This document shows, one piece after another, positions 52,672 through 60,410 of a stretch of DNA of 64,000 nt. How positions within the stretch are numbered: the first letter of the stretch is position 1; each line of letters opens with the position of its first letter. A program made the translations under genes and the position numbers. The DNA is from DASQYE01 sp036389675 (GTDB lineage Bacteria; Acidobacteriota; Blastocatellia; Pyrinomonadales; Pyrinomonadaceae), in contig DASVWI010000030.1 of assembly GCA_036389675.1 (NCBI GenBank), forward strand, positions 236,735-300,734. Reading direction: 5' to 3'. The notes under the pieces are model-generated. The model searched no databases. It saw only the letters and a list, made by a program, of their open reading frames with translations, and was not told where the DNA came from.

Positions 52672-53862
52672 CTACCGCTCGACGGCCATCGCCACGGCGT
52701 TGCCGCCGCCCAGACAGAGCGCCGCCAGCCCGCGCCGCGCGTCGCGCCTCTTCATCTCGTAAAGCATCGTCGTCAACAGGCGCGAGCCGGACTGGCCGAT
52801 GGCGTGGCCGAGCGCGACCGCGCCGCCGTTGACGTTGACGCGCTTCGGGTCGAGCCCGAGTTCCTTGATGATTGCCACGGCCTGAACGGAGAAAGCCTCG
52901 TTAAGCTCTATGAGGTCAACTTCTTCAAGCGACCACCCGGCCTTCTGCAAAACTTTGCGAATCGCTTCCACTGGGGCCATCATCACCAGCTCCGGCTCTA
53001 TGCCCGAGGTCGCCTGCGCGGCGATGCGCGCCATGGGCTCTATGCCGAGAGCGCGCGCTCGTTCGAGCGAAGTGACGACCAGAGCCGAAGCGCCGTCGTT
53101 GACGCCGGGTGCGTTGCCCGCCGTCACCGTCCCGCCCTCTTTTTTGAAAGCGGGCTTGAGCTTGGCGAGGACTTCGAGCGAGGTGTCTTCGCGCACGGTC
53201 TCGTCCGTGTCGAAAATAATCGCTTCGCCCTTCTTCTGCGGAATCTCAAGGGGCAGAATCTCGTCCTTAAACTTTCCGGCACGGATGGCCGCCGCCGCCT
53301 TGCGATGTGAGTTCAGGGCATACTCGTCCTGCTCGGCGCGCGTGACCCCGTAACGCTCGGCCACGACTTCGCCCGTATTGCCCATGTGATAATTCTCGAA
53401 GGCGCACCACAACCCGTCGTGAATCATCGCGTCCACCAGCTCGCCATTGCCCAGACGATAACCCTCGCGCGCTTTCGGAAGCAGGTACGGAGCATTCGAC
53501 ATGGACTCCATGCCGCCCGCCACTACTATTTCGGCGTCGCCGAGCTGCACGCCCTGCGCGGCCATCATCACGGACTTCAAGCCCGAGCCGCAGACTTTAT
53601 TGATAGTGACAGCCGAGACGCCGAATGGGATGCCGCCCCTGAGCGCCGCCTGTCGCGCGGGATTCTGGCCCACCCCGGCCTGAATGACGCAGCCCATTAT
53701 CACTTCATCCACTTCCTCCGGCCTGATGCCCGCGCGCCTGACGCTCTCGCGTACGACGAGCGAGCCAAGATCGGTCGCGGAAAACCCCTTCAACGCGCCC
53801 TGAAATTTCCCCGTCGGCGTCCGCACCGCGCTGATGATGACGGCCTCTCTCTTATCTGTCAT
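52672..53862 (-). CDS. Acetyl-CoA C-acetyltransferase (thiolase)
   Basis: A 396-residue thiolase: catalytic Cys91 in NKVCGSGLKS, GGMESMSNAPYLL, NVNGGAVALGHAIGQSG with the active-site His, and the second Cys in ALCLGGGNAVAM. The length and motif GGAVALGHAIG fit the biosynthetic/acetoacetyl-CoA class as well as degradative ones. It is the first gene of a four-gene operon. ATG 53862 follows AGGAG. Confidence 0.94.
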   Translation of the reverse strand: MTDKREAVIISAVRTPTGKFQGALKGFSATDLGSLVVRESVRRAGIRPEEVDEVIMGCVIQAGVGQNPARQAALRGGIPFGVSAVTINKVCGSGLKSVMMAAQGVQLGDAEIVVAGGMESMSNAPYLLPKAREGYRLGNGELVDAMIHDGLWCAFENYHMGNTGEVVAERYGVTRAEQDEYALNSHRKAAAAIRAGKFKDEILPLEIPQKKGEAIIFDTDETVREDTSLEVLAKLKPAFKKEGGTVTAGNAPGVNDGASALVVTSLERARALGIEPMARIAAQATSGIEPELVMMAPVEAIRKVLQKAGWSLEEVDLIELNEAFSVQAVAIIKELGLDPKRVNVNGGAVALGHAIGQSGSRLLTTMLYEMKRRDARRGLAALCLGGGNAVAMAVER

Positions 53863-53880
53863 GCTTCACTCCTACTAAAA

Positions 53881-53974
53881 TAGTGACAAGCGACGAGCAA
53901 GAGAAAACTTTGAGCACTTCACTCGACCGCGTACAGTTTTTAACTTGTCGCTTGCTGCTCGTGACTTGTCACTG
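53881..53974. repeat. Heptad-repeat hairpin 8, in the 5' leader of the thiolase operon
   Basis: The left arm reads AGTGACAAG then CGACGAG (53882-53897). The right arm (complement of 53941-53974) reads AGTGACAAG, 14 extra nucleotides (TCACGAG, CAGCAAG), then CGACAAG. It lies downstream of the promoter at 53988-54015 and upstream of the thiolase ATG, so it is transcribed as part of the leader. Confidence 0.78.
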
Positions 53975-53987
53975 CCTTTACTGTTCG

Positions 53988-54015
53988 ATTATACGTTGGC
54001 ATGAGGGGGTGTCAA
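53988..54015 (-). promoter_or_regulatory. Sigma-70 promoter of the thiolase operon
   Basis: On the minus strand: TTGACA (complement of 54010-54015), 16-nt spacer, TATAAT (complement of 53988-53993); both hexamers are exact. The leader to the thiolase ATG is about 120 nt and contains heptad hairpin 8. Confidence 0.88.
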
Positions 54016-54099
54016 GCAAACGTCTTTGCTGTGACCGAGTCGATTGAAAATGCGCGCGGGTGAATGTTAGACTCGCTTTGCGTCTTTCACCATTAACCC

Positions 54100-54155
54100 G
54101 AAGTGACCGATGATCGTGCTTTCCTGTCACCTGTCGCTTCGTCATTCATCACTGG
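54100..54155. repeat. Degenerate heptad-repeat hairpin 9, before the sugar-nucleotide gene
   Basis: 7-nt words CCTGTCA, CCTGTCG, CTTCGTC, ATTCATC (54123-54150) face a short, imperfect partner, AAGTGACCGATGAT (54101-54114). It ends about 6 nt before the ATG at 54161. It is weaker than the others and may be decaying. Confidence 0.5.
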
Positions 54156-54160
54156 ATAAC

Positions 54161-55210
54161 ATGCAAGCACTGATACTGGCTGGCGGTAAGGGCACGCGAT
54201 TGCGCCCTCTCACCGTCTATACGCCGAAACCTATCGTCCCTATCTGCAACCGCCCCTTCCTGCTCTACCAGATAGACACTTTGCGCCGCGCCGGCATCAC
54301 CGACATCACCCTTTCGCTCTCTTACCAGCCGCACAAGATCGAGCAGCAGCTCGGTGACGGCGCGGATTTTGGAGTCCAGCTCAAATATACTGTCGAGCCG
54401 CAGCCGATGGGCACAGCCGGGGCATACAAGTTCGCCGAAGACCTGATACGCGAGCCGACGGTCGTCTTCAACGGCGACGTGCTGACAGACCTTGACCTCA
54501 AAGCGGTCATACGCGAACACAACGAGCGTCAGGCGATTGCCTCCATCGTCCTCACGCCGGTTGAGAATCCGTCCGCCTACGGATTGGTGGAGACGGAGAC
54601 GGACGGGCGCATACGCCGTTTTCTGGAAAAGCCCAAGGCCGATGAGATTACCGTCAACACTATCAACGCGGGCACGTACATCCTTGAGCCCGGCGTGCTC
54701 GATCTGATTCCGGCTGGCGAAAATCATTCCTTCGAGTACGGGCTCTTCCCCAACCTGCTCGAACGCGGCGAGAAGTTCTACGCTCACATACCACAGCGCA
54801 CCTACTGGATGGACATCGGCACGCCCGGGCGCTACCTGCAAGCTCATCAAGACCTGCTGTCGGGCCGCGTCGGGCGCATTCATCTGAAGGAGCGGCGCGG
54901 CAATTTCGATTCTGCAACCATCGCGGAGATTGACGACATCTCGATGATCGGCGACGACTGCACGATCAAGCCCGGCGCGCAGATCATCAACTCCGTGCTC
55001 GGCCCCGGCTGTTACGTCGAAGAGAAAGCGGTGGTCGAGAATTCCGTCATCTGGGCACACACGCGCATCGGCGCGGGCGCACAGGTCATGGGAGCAATAA
55101 CGGGGCGCGGCTGTCACATAGGGCGCTCGGCCAGTGTCGGGGCGGGCGCAGTCCTCGGTGATAAGACTTCGCTGACAGACTATACGCAGACCGGGGGCAC
55201 AACACAGTGA
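54161..55210 (+). CDS. Sugar-1-phosphate nucleotidyltransferase (probable mannose-1-phosphate guanylyltransferase)
   Basis: A 349-residue NDP-sugar pyrophosphorylase: signature ALILAGGKGTRLRPLT (3-18), TPKPIVPICNRP, FNGDVLTDLDL, AYGLVET, FLEKP, NAGTYILEP and MDIGTPGRYLQAH, then a left-handed beta-helix tail with hexapeptide repeats (about 245-345). This layout fits GMPPB-like guanylyltransferases best, but glucose-1-phosphate transferases look similar. The start is ATG 54161; an in-frame ATG at 54110 would translate the heptad element. It overlaps the mutase gene by GTGA. Confidence 0.87.
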   Translation: MQALILAGGKGTRLRPLTVYTPKPIVPICNRPFLLYQIDTLRRAGITDITLSLSYQPHKIEQQLGDGADFGVQLKYTVEPQPMGTAGAYKFAEDLIREPTVVFNGDVLTDLDLKAVIREHNERQAIASIVLTPVENPSAYGLVETETDGRIRRFLEKPKADEITVNTINAGTYILEPGVLDLIPAGENHSFEYGLFPNLLERGEKFYAHIPQRTYWMDIGTPGRYLQAHQDLLSGRVGRIHLKERRGNFDSATIAEIDDISMIGDDCTIKPGAQIINSVLGPGCYVEEKAVVENSVIWAHTRIGAGAQVMGAITGRGCHIGRSASVGAGAVLGDKTSLTDYTQTGGTTQ

Positions 55211-56649
55211 GCGATGCGGGCGGGCGTGCCCTGATTCGTTTTGGCACGGACGGCTGGCGCGCCCGGATCGCCGAAGACTTCACCTTCGCCAACCTTGAGC
55301 GCGTCGCGCAGGCTTACGCCGACTATCTAAGACAATCCTCGGAGGCGACGGGCACTCGGCTGGTCGTCGTCGGTTACGACAGGCGTTTTCTCTCCGAGCG
55401 TTTCGCCCTGCGCGCCTCGGAGGTTCTGGCGGGAAACGGTTTCAGCGTCCGGCTATTTAATGAAGCCGTTCCCACGCCGCTCGTCTCATGGGCCGTGCGC
55501 GAGCAGCGGGCGGCGGGCGGCGTGGTTATCACAGCCTCACACAATCCGCCGGATTTCAACGGCTTCAAGATCAAGGCCGACTTCGGCGGGAGCGCGCCGC
55601 CGGAAATTACCGCCAGCGTTGAAGCACTGCTTGATACTCAACCGCCGCGCCGCGCCGCCCTTTTGCAGGACGACGAAGCCGACCACCAGCAGGCTCTTGA
55701 GGCCAGCGTCTCGAGCTACCGCGCGCAGGTTGCCGCTTACGTCGATCTTGAGCGTGTGGGCCAAGCAGCGATGCGCGTCGTCATTGACCCCATGCACGGC
55801 TCTGGCGGGCGCTGGGTCGAAAGCTTTCTGCGCCGTGGGCCTCTCGAAGCGGAGACTATACGCGCCGAGCGCGACGCGCTTTTCGGCGGCACGAGCCCCG
55901 AGCCGATTGATCGCAATCTAGGCCCACTCCGCGCGCGCGTCCTTGAGAGGCGCGCCCATCTGGGTCTCGCGACGGATGGCGACGCGGATCGCGTCGGCGC
56001 TGTCAACGAGCTTGGCGAGACGATGACCATGCACGAGGTCGTGCCTCTGCTGCTGCTTCACCTGGCGCGCGGGCGCGGGCTTCGCGGCGGAGTCATACGT
56101 ACCTTCTCGCAATCCATTTTGACAAAGCGCATTGCCGCCGCGCATAACCTGAAACTTTACGAGACGCCCATCGGCTTCAAGTACATAGCCGACCTCATGC
56201 TCCGCGAAGAGATACTCATCGGCGCAGAGGAGTCCGGCGGCATAGGCGTGCGCGGTCATATACCGGAGCGTGACGGCATCCTGAACAGCCTTCTCCTGCT
56301 CGAAGCGGTCGTCATGGCCGGCAAGCCTCCGTCCCTGATGGTGCGCGAGATGCACAGGGAGTTCGGCGAGTTCTATTTCGGGCGGCGCGACCTGCACATG
56401 GATGTCGCGCGCGGCATGGAGATGGTCGCGATGCTTGCGGCCAACGCGCCACAAAGCGTCGCCGGTTATCGAGTGAGCGGCGTTGAAACGCTCGACGGTA
56501 CGAAACTGCTCTTTGATGACGAATCATGGCTGCTGTTCCGACAATCCGGCACTGAACCGGTGCTGCGCGTCTATTCGGAGGCGACCTCAAAAGCCAAGAC
56601 CCATGCCCTGTTAGACGAAGGCACACGGCTGGCGTTAGCCGAACTCTGA
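55207..56649 (+). CDS. Phosphohexomutase (phosphoglucomutase/phosphomannomutase)
   Basis: A 480-residue alpha-D-phosphohexomutase with the phosphoserine loop TASHNPP (Ser111), metal loop DGDADR, sugar loop AEESGG and phosphate loop RQSGTEP. It converts hexose 6-phosphates to 1-phosphates, feeding the nucleotidyltransferase encoded upstream. It starts with GTG 55207 overlapping that gene's TGA. Substrate (glucose, mannose or glucosamine) cannot be fixed from sequence; GlmM-type is less likely given the length and partner. Confidence 0.9.
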   Translation: MSDAGGRALIRFGTDGWRARIAEDFTFANLERVAQAYADYLRQSSEATGTRLVVVGYDRRFLSERFALRASEVLAGNGFSVRLFNEAVPTPLVSWAVREQRAAGGVVITASHNPPDFNGFKIKADFGGSAPPEITASVEALLDTQPPRRAALLQDDEADHQQALEASVSSYRAQVAAYVDLERVGQAAMRVVIDPMHGSGGRWVESFLRRGPLEAETIRAERDALFGGTSPEPIDRNLGPLRARVLERRAHLGLATDGDADRVGAVNELGETMTMHEVVPLLLLHLARGRGLRGGVIRTFSQSILTKRIAAAHNLKLYETPIGFKYIADLMLREEILIGAEESGGIGVRGHIPERDGILNSLLLLEAVVMAGKPPSLMVREMHREFGEFYFGRRDLHMDVARGMEMVAMLAANAPQSVAGYRVSGVETLDGTKLLFDDESWLLFRQSGTEPVLRVYSEATSKAKTHALLDEGTRLALAEL

Positions 56650-56680
56650 AAAGCCACTTTCACCGGCCACAAAATTTTGA

Positions 56681-56708
56681 TTGACTCAAAGCCGTGCAGG
56701 GCATAACC
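56681..56708 (+). promoter_or_regulatory. Possible promoter of the DUF3309 gene
   Basis: TTGACT (56681-56686), 16-nt spacer, ATAACC (56703-56708). The -10 is weak. Confidence 0.4.
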
Positions 56709-56800
56709 TTTGCGGCTGAATCCCCCTTGAATGGCACTCTGGCAACATTTACTTCTGGCCGAGCCGAGTTGTGGTCGGCTGTGAAAGGATGGAGGCTGTT

Positions 56801-56959
56801 ATGTCAACGGGATTAATCCTGATTATTATTCTGATCGTGCTGCTGCTGGGCGCTGCGCCGGCTTGGCCTTATAGTCGCGGGTGGGGCTACTACCCGAGCG
56901 GCGGGCTCGGTCTGATTCTTTTGATCGTGCTGATTCTGGTGCTGCTCGGTCGCATCTGA
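56801..56959 (+). CDS. DUF3309-family small membrane peptide
   Basis: A 52-residue peptide of two hydrophobic segments (2-17 and 34-50, both Leu/Ile-rich) flanking the conserved WPYSRGWGYYPSGG. This matches the DUF3309 family, whose function is unknown. ATG 56801 follows GGAGG; an in-frame ATG ten codons earlier lacks a site. Confidence 0.85.
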   Translation: MSTGLILIIILIVLLLGAAPAWPYSRGWGYYPSGGLGLILLIVLILVLLGRI

Positions 56960-57011
56960 GGCAGGCCGGTCGCATGAACCGCCGCATCCTGAAAGCCGGC
57001 CTGTAAGGTTT

Positions 57012-57845
57012 ATGCCTGAACTACCCGAAGTCGAACTGGTCGCGCGCGCGCTCGACAAACTCACGACGGGCCGGCACATTCTCGCCGCGAAGCTCCTGCG
57101 CCCGGGGCTTGCCCCGGACACCTCTCCGAAAGAATTCGGGCGACTACTGAAGGGTGCGCGCATTGAGCGCGTCGGGCGGCGCGGAAAGCATCTCTTAATC
57201 GAGACGGGCGGCCCCTTCGTGCTGATCGTTCATCTACGCATGACCGGGCGCTTCCTTTATCTTCCGACGCAAGCGCCGCTGCCGAAGTTCGCGCACGCCG
57301 TCTTCCACCTTGACGACGCGCGGCGGCTGGTCTTCTGCGACCAGCGCCATTTCGGGATGATGAAGATCGTCGAGCGCTCCGGCCTCTACGAAACGAAGGA
57401 ATTGTCGGCTCTGGCCCCTGAGCCTTTCTCTGATTCCTTCACGGTCGATTACCTTCACTCGGCGCTCCGACGCTCGCGGCGCACGTTGAAGGAAACGCTG
57501 ATTGACCAGAGGCGCGTCACGGGCCTCGGCAACATCTACGCCGCTGAGGCCATGTATCAGGCGCGCGTCAATCCCTTTATCATCGCCTCGGAATTTTCGC
57601 TCAGGCGCGTGCCGCGCCTCCATCGTGCGATTCTGGACACCTTCACGGAAGCAATCACTTACGGCTCGACGCTCAACATCGACCCCGAAAATATCGACGG
57701 CAGTTACGGCGGCGGGGGCTACGAGGCGCGCTGGCGTGTCTATGACCGAGAGGGAGAGCCCTGCCACAGTTGCGGTGCAAGGATACGCCGCATCGCGCAC
57801 GCGGGCCGCTCGACATACTTTTGTCCGCGCTGCCAGCGCCGCTAA
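57012..57845 (+). CDS. mutM: Formamidopyrimidine-DNA glycosylase
   Basis: Removes 8-oxoguanine and formamidopyrimidines from DNA and nicks the abasic site. 277 residues. The N-terminal PELPEVE provides catalytic Pro2 (proline after Met removal) and Glu3. Others are the Lys in GRRGKHLL, LRMTGRF, the helix-two-turn-helix VTGLGNIYAAEAMYQARVNP, and a C-terminal zinc finger with CHSC and CPRC. It ends before the metH/metF promoter. Confidence 0.95.
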   Translation: MPELPEVELVARALDKLTTGRHILAAKLLRPGLAPDTSPKEFGRLLKGARIERVGRRGKHLLIETGGPFVLIVHLRMTGRFLYLPTQAPLPKFAHAVFHLDDARRLVFCDQRHFGMMKIVERSGLYETKELSALAPEPFSDSFTVDYLHSALRRSRRTLKETLIDQRRVTGLGNIYAAEAMYQARVNPFIIASEFSLRRVPRLHRAILDTFTEAITYGSTLNIDPENIDGSYGGGGYEARWRVYDREGEPCHSCGARIRRIAHAGRSTYFCPRCQRR

Positions 57846-57872
57846 GCCGGGCCAACAGGCAAGGCTCGGCGC

Positions 57873-57901
57873 TTGACAGCAAAGGTGTAGCGGCGTATAA
57901 G
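57873..57901 (+). promoter_or_regulatory. Promoter of the SAM-II riboswitch transcript
   Basis: TTGACA (57873-57878), 17-nt spacer, TATAAG (57896-57901). The start site would be near 57908, just upstream of the riboswitch P1 stem. Confidence 0.82.
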
Positions 57902-57910
57902 CACCAATGA

Positions 57911-57965
57911 AAAACGTGGTGAGTTAAGGCGACTTGCGGCCACGTAAAATAACCCGCTAAACAGC
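57911..57965 (+). ncRNA. SAM-II riboswitch
   Basis: The stretch CGTGGTGAGTTAAGG, CTTGCGGCCACGTAAAATAA and CGCTAAA matches the remembered consensus of SAM-II (the alphaproteobacterial 'metA' type). P1 is CGTGG/CCACG (57915-57919 with 57940-57944), and the conserved GCTAAA (57956-57961) folds back to make the pseudoknot that binds S-adenosylmethionine. The downstream gene makes methionine, the expected target. A terminator follows at 57999, so control is probably at transcription. Confidence 0.82.
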
Positions 57966-57998
57966 TCGGCGAGTCTCAGCAAACTTCATCCTGATGTG

Positions 57999-58034
57999 AA
58001 GTCCCGCGTTGTTTGGCGCGGGACTTTTGTTTTA
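57999..58034 (+). terminator. Intrinsic terminator in the leader of the metH/metF gene
   Basis: A 10-bp perfect stem AAGTCCCGCG/CGCGGGACTT (57999-58008 with 58017-58026), followed by a T-rich run to 58034. It sits between the riboswitch and the coding region, the expected expression platform. An alternative hairpin, CTTCA/TGAAG (57984-57988 with 57997-58001), overlaps its 5' foot and could compete. Confidence 0.85.
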
Positions 58035-58041
58035 GAAAGCA

Positions 58042-58111
58042 AGCAGTCATCCGTAGTCAGTTTCCAGCCGAAAGCGACAGACCGACTCACTGCTGACTGA
58101 CCGCTGATCAC
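58042..58111. repeat. Heptad-repeat hairpin 10, between leader terminator and the metH/metF start
   Basis: Divergent 7-nt words around GTCAGT: the left arm has CAGTCAT and AGTCAGT (58044-58061). The right arm (complement of 58071-58111) has GTGATCA, GCGGTCA, GTCAGCA, GTGAGTC. It ends 7 nt before the ATG, and no Shine-Dalgarno is visible for that gene. Confidence 0.55.
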
Positions 58112-58118
58112 TTTATAT

Positions 58119-60038
58119 ATGGAAAATTTCAGAAATCTGCTTGAGAGCGACGGCGTTCACGTCTTTGACGGCGCGATGGGCACGATGCTCTATAATAAAG
58201 GCGTCTACATCAATCGCTCCTATGATGAGTTGAACCTGACGAACCCAGATCTCGTGCGCGAGGTTCACGAGGAGTATGTGCGCGCCGGGGCTGACATTAT
58301 CGAGACCAATACCTTCACCGCCACGGCTCCCAAGCTGCAACAGTACGGATTGGAAGAGAGCCTGCGCGAGATCAACATCTCGGCGGCCCGCCTCGCGCGC
58401 GAGGCCGCCTGTGATCGCTGCTACGTCGCGGGCGCTGTCGGCCCGCTCGGCCTTCGCATAGAACCCTACGGCCCGACCTCCTTTGAGGAAGCGAAAGACT
58501 TTTTCAAGGCACAGGTCGCTGCGCTCCTCGAAGGCGGCGTCGATCTTTTCGTGCTTGAGACCTTCTCGGACATTTCCGAGATGCGACAGGCCATACGCGC
58601 CGTGCGGGAGTTGTGCGACCTGCCCATCGTCTCACAGATAACGATCATGACCGACGGCAATACGACGTTCGGCACGACGCCCGAGGTCTTTACGGCGCGC
58701 CTCGACGAATGGGGGGCGGACGTGATCGGCCTCAACTGCGGAGTCGGCCCGGCCATCGTGCTCTCCGCGATTGAAAAGATGCGCGCCGTGACGAACAAGA
58801 AGCTCTCGGCCCAGCCCAACGCGGGCCTGCCGCGCGACGTGCAGGGACGACAGTTCTACATGTGCTCGCCCGAGTACATGGCGAAGTACGCCAAGAGGAT
58901 TATTCAGGCCGGGGCGAAATACATAGGCGGATGTTGCGGAACCACGCCCGCCCATATCAAGCTGATCTCGGATGCCGTGCGCGCCGCATCGCCGCGTAAG
59001 CAGCGCGTCGTCATCGGCTCGGCCCAACCGCTTCACGTCGAGCAACTGACGCCCGCCGACATCAAAGTCGTCGTGCCCGAAGAGCGCTCGCACTGGTCGC
59101 GTAAGATTACCAACGGCGACTTCGTCACGTCTGTGGAGGTTCTCCCGCCCAAAGGATGCGACGCTAAACGGACGCTCGACTCGATTCGTCTGCTGAAGGA
59201 GGCGGGCGTCGACGGCGTCAATATTCCCGACGGGCCGCGCGCGCAGACGCGCATGAGCGCGCAGGCCACAGCCATCCTCGTCGAACGCGAGATAGGCATC
59301 GAGGCCGTGCTGCACTACTGTTGCCGCGACCGCAACCTGCTCGGCATGATGAGCGATCTGCTGGGCGCAGCCGCCCTCGGGATTCGCAACCTGCTCTTAA
59401 TCACAGGCGACCCGCCGAAGATGGGACCATACCCGGACGCCACAGCCGTCTTCGACATCGACTCGATAGGCCTGACCAACATGGTCAACAAGCTCAACCA
59501 CGGGCTCGATCTGGGCAATAATCCGATTGGACAGCCGACGGCCTTCTGCATCGGAGTGGGCGTCAATCCCGGCGCGATCAATCTTGACGAGGAGATCAAG
59601 CGTTTCGAGTACAAGGTCGAGGCCGGGGCGCAGTACGCCATCACGCAACCCGTCTTCGACACAGATCAACTGCGCGACTTCCTCAAACGCATAGAGCATG
59701 TGCGGATTCCGATTGTCGCCGGCATCTGGCCGCTCGTCTCCTACCGCAACGCGGAGTTTCTGCACAACGAAGTGCCGGGCGTGCGCGTCACCCCGTCCAT
59801 CATGGAGCGCATGCGCGTGGCTTCGGAGAAGAGCAAGGAGGCGGCGCGCGACGAGGGCTTGAGCATTGCGCGCGAATCTCTGGCGGAGGTGCGCGACTTG
59901 ATTCAGGGCGTTCAGGTCTCAGCGCCCTTCGGCAACGTGCGTTATGCGCTCGATGTCTTTGAAGCTCTGGAAGGATTCGGCGCGCAAAACGAAGCGAAAC
60001 AGGTGAGTGTCAACCTGCCCGACACTGTCGGGGCATAG
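58119..60038 (+). CDS. Bifunctional homocysteine S-methyltransferase/methylenetetrahydrofolate reductase
   Basis: A 639-residue fusion. The N-terminal half (about 1-300) is the homocysteine-binding barrel of MetH/MmuM type, with DGAMGTMLY (17-25) and the zinc-binding Cys in GLNCGVGP and GGCCGTTP. The C-terminal half (about 335-620) is a MetF-like reductase with EVLPPKG, LLLITGDPPK and QYAITQPVFD. It makes 5-methyl-THF and transfers methyl to homocysteine; there is no B12 domain. The arrangement is like B. subtilis YitJ. A SAM-II riboswitch controls it. Confidence 0.93.
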   Translation: MENFRNLLESDGVHVFDGAMGTMLYNKGVYINRSYDELNLTNPDLVREVHEEYVRAGADIIETNTFTATAPKLQQYGLEESLREINISAARLAREAACDRCYVAGAVGPLGLRIEPYGPTSFEEAKDFFKAQVAALLEGGVDLFVLETFSDISEMRQAIRAVRELCDLPIVSQITIMTDGNTTFGTTPEVFTARLDEWGADVIGLNCGVGPAIVLSAIEKMRAVTNKKLSAQPNAGLPRDVQGRQFYMCSPEYMAKYAKRIIQAGAKYIGGCCGTTPAHIKLISDAVRAASPRKQRVVIGSAQPLHVEQLTPADIKVVVPEERSHWSRKITNGDFVTSVEVLPPKGCDAKRTLDSIRLLKEAGVDGVNIPDGPRAQTRMSAQATAILVEREIGIEAVLHYCCRDRNLLGMMSDLLGAAALGIRNLLLITGDPPKMGPYPDATAVFDIDSIGLTNMVNKLNHGLDLGNNPIGQPTAFCIGVGVNPGAINLDEEIKRFEYKVEAGAQYAITQPVFDTDQLRDFLKRIEHVRIPIVAGIWPLVSYRNAEFLHNEVPGVRVTPSIMERMRVASEKSKEAARDEGLSIARESLAEVRDLIQGVQVSAPFGNVRYALDVFEALEGFGAQNEAKQVSVNLPDTVGA

Positions 60039-60410
60039 CCATTGAAGTTATGGATGCAAATTTATTATTTTTTGGCCCACAGCAAAAAAAAGCATTGACA
60101 CAATCCGGATTCTAGTATATTAAGCTTCCCGCCTCTGGCTGATGAGTTCCCCTATCAGAGCTTTTCATTCCAGCGTACGTGCTTCGTTAGGCAGAAAATC
60201 AATAACCAGGCAAGAGTCGGCTTGAGTGACCAGATGATAGTTCGGCTTGACTAGGTATTTTGGTGAACTGTGCGGTAGTCCACTCCGAATTGACGCATTT
60301 CTATACTACTCCGAAGAAAGTCTTGTTCATCGCTGACTTTAAATCCCAGGCATACCGTTGTTTAGTCCCTTAAGCAGAGCATTGATAGCTACCGGAAGGA
60401 GAATTGAATT
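60039..60410. other. AT-rich intergenic region and long 5' leader
   Basis: This 372-nt gap is visibly richer in A+T than its surroundings. It holds a promoter at 60095-60123 and a leader of about 280 nt with no ORF. A small stem CTGAT/ATCAG occurs in CTGATGAGTTCCCCTATCAG. No riboswitch was recognised. Confidence 0.5.
60095..60123 (+). promoter_or_regulatory. Promoter of the HYR-repeat surface protein gene
   Basis: TTGACA (60095-60100), 17-nt spacer, TATTAA (60118-60123); TATATT two bases upstream is an alternative -10. Confidence 0.65.

Noticed and set aside
60139..60200. CTGATGAG resembling the hammerhead ribozyme core in the leader of the HYR gene
   Set aside because: No matching stem II, GAAA element or stem III in the needed order.
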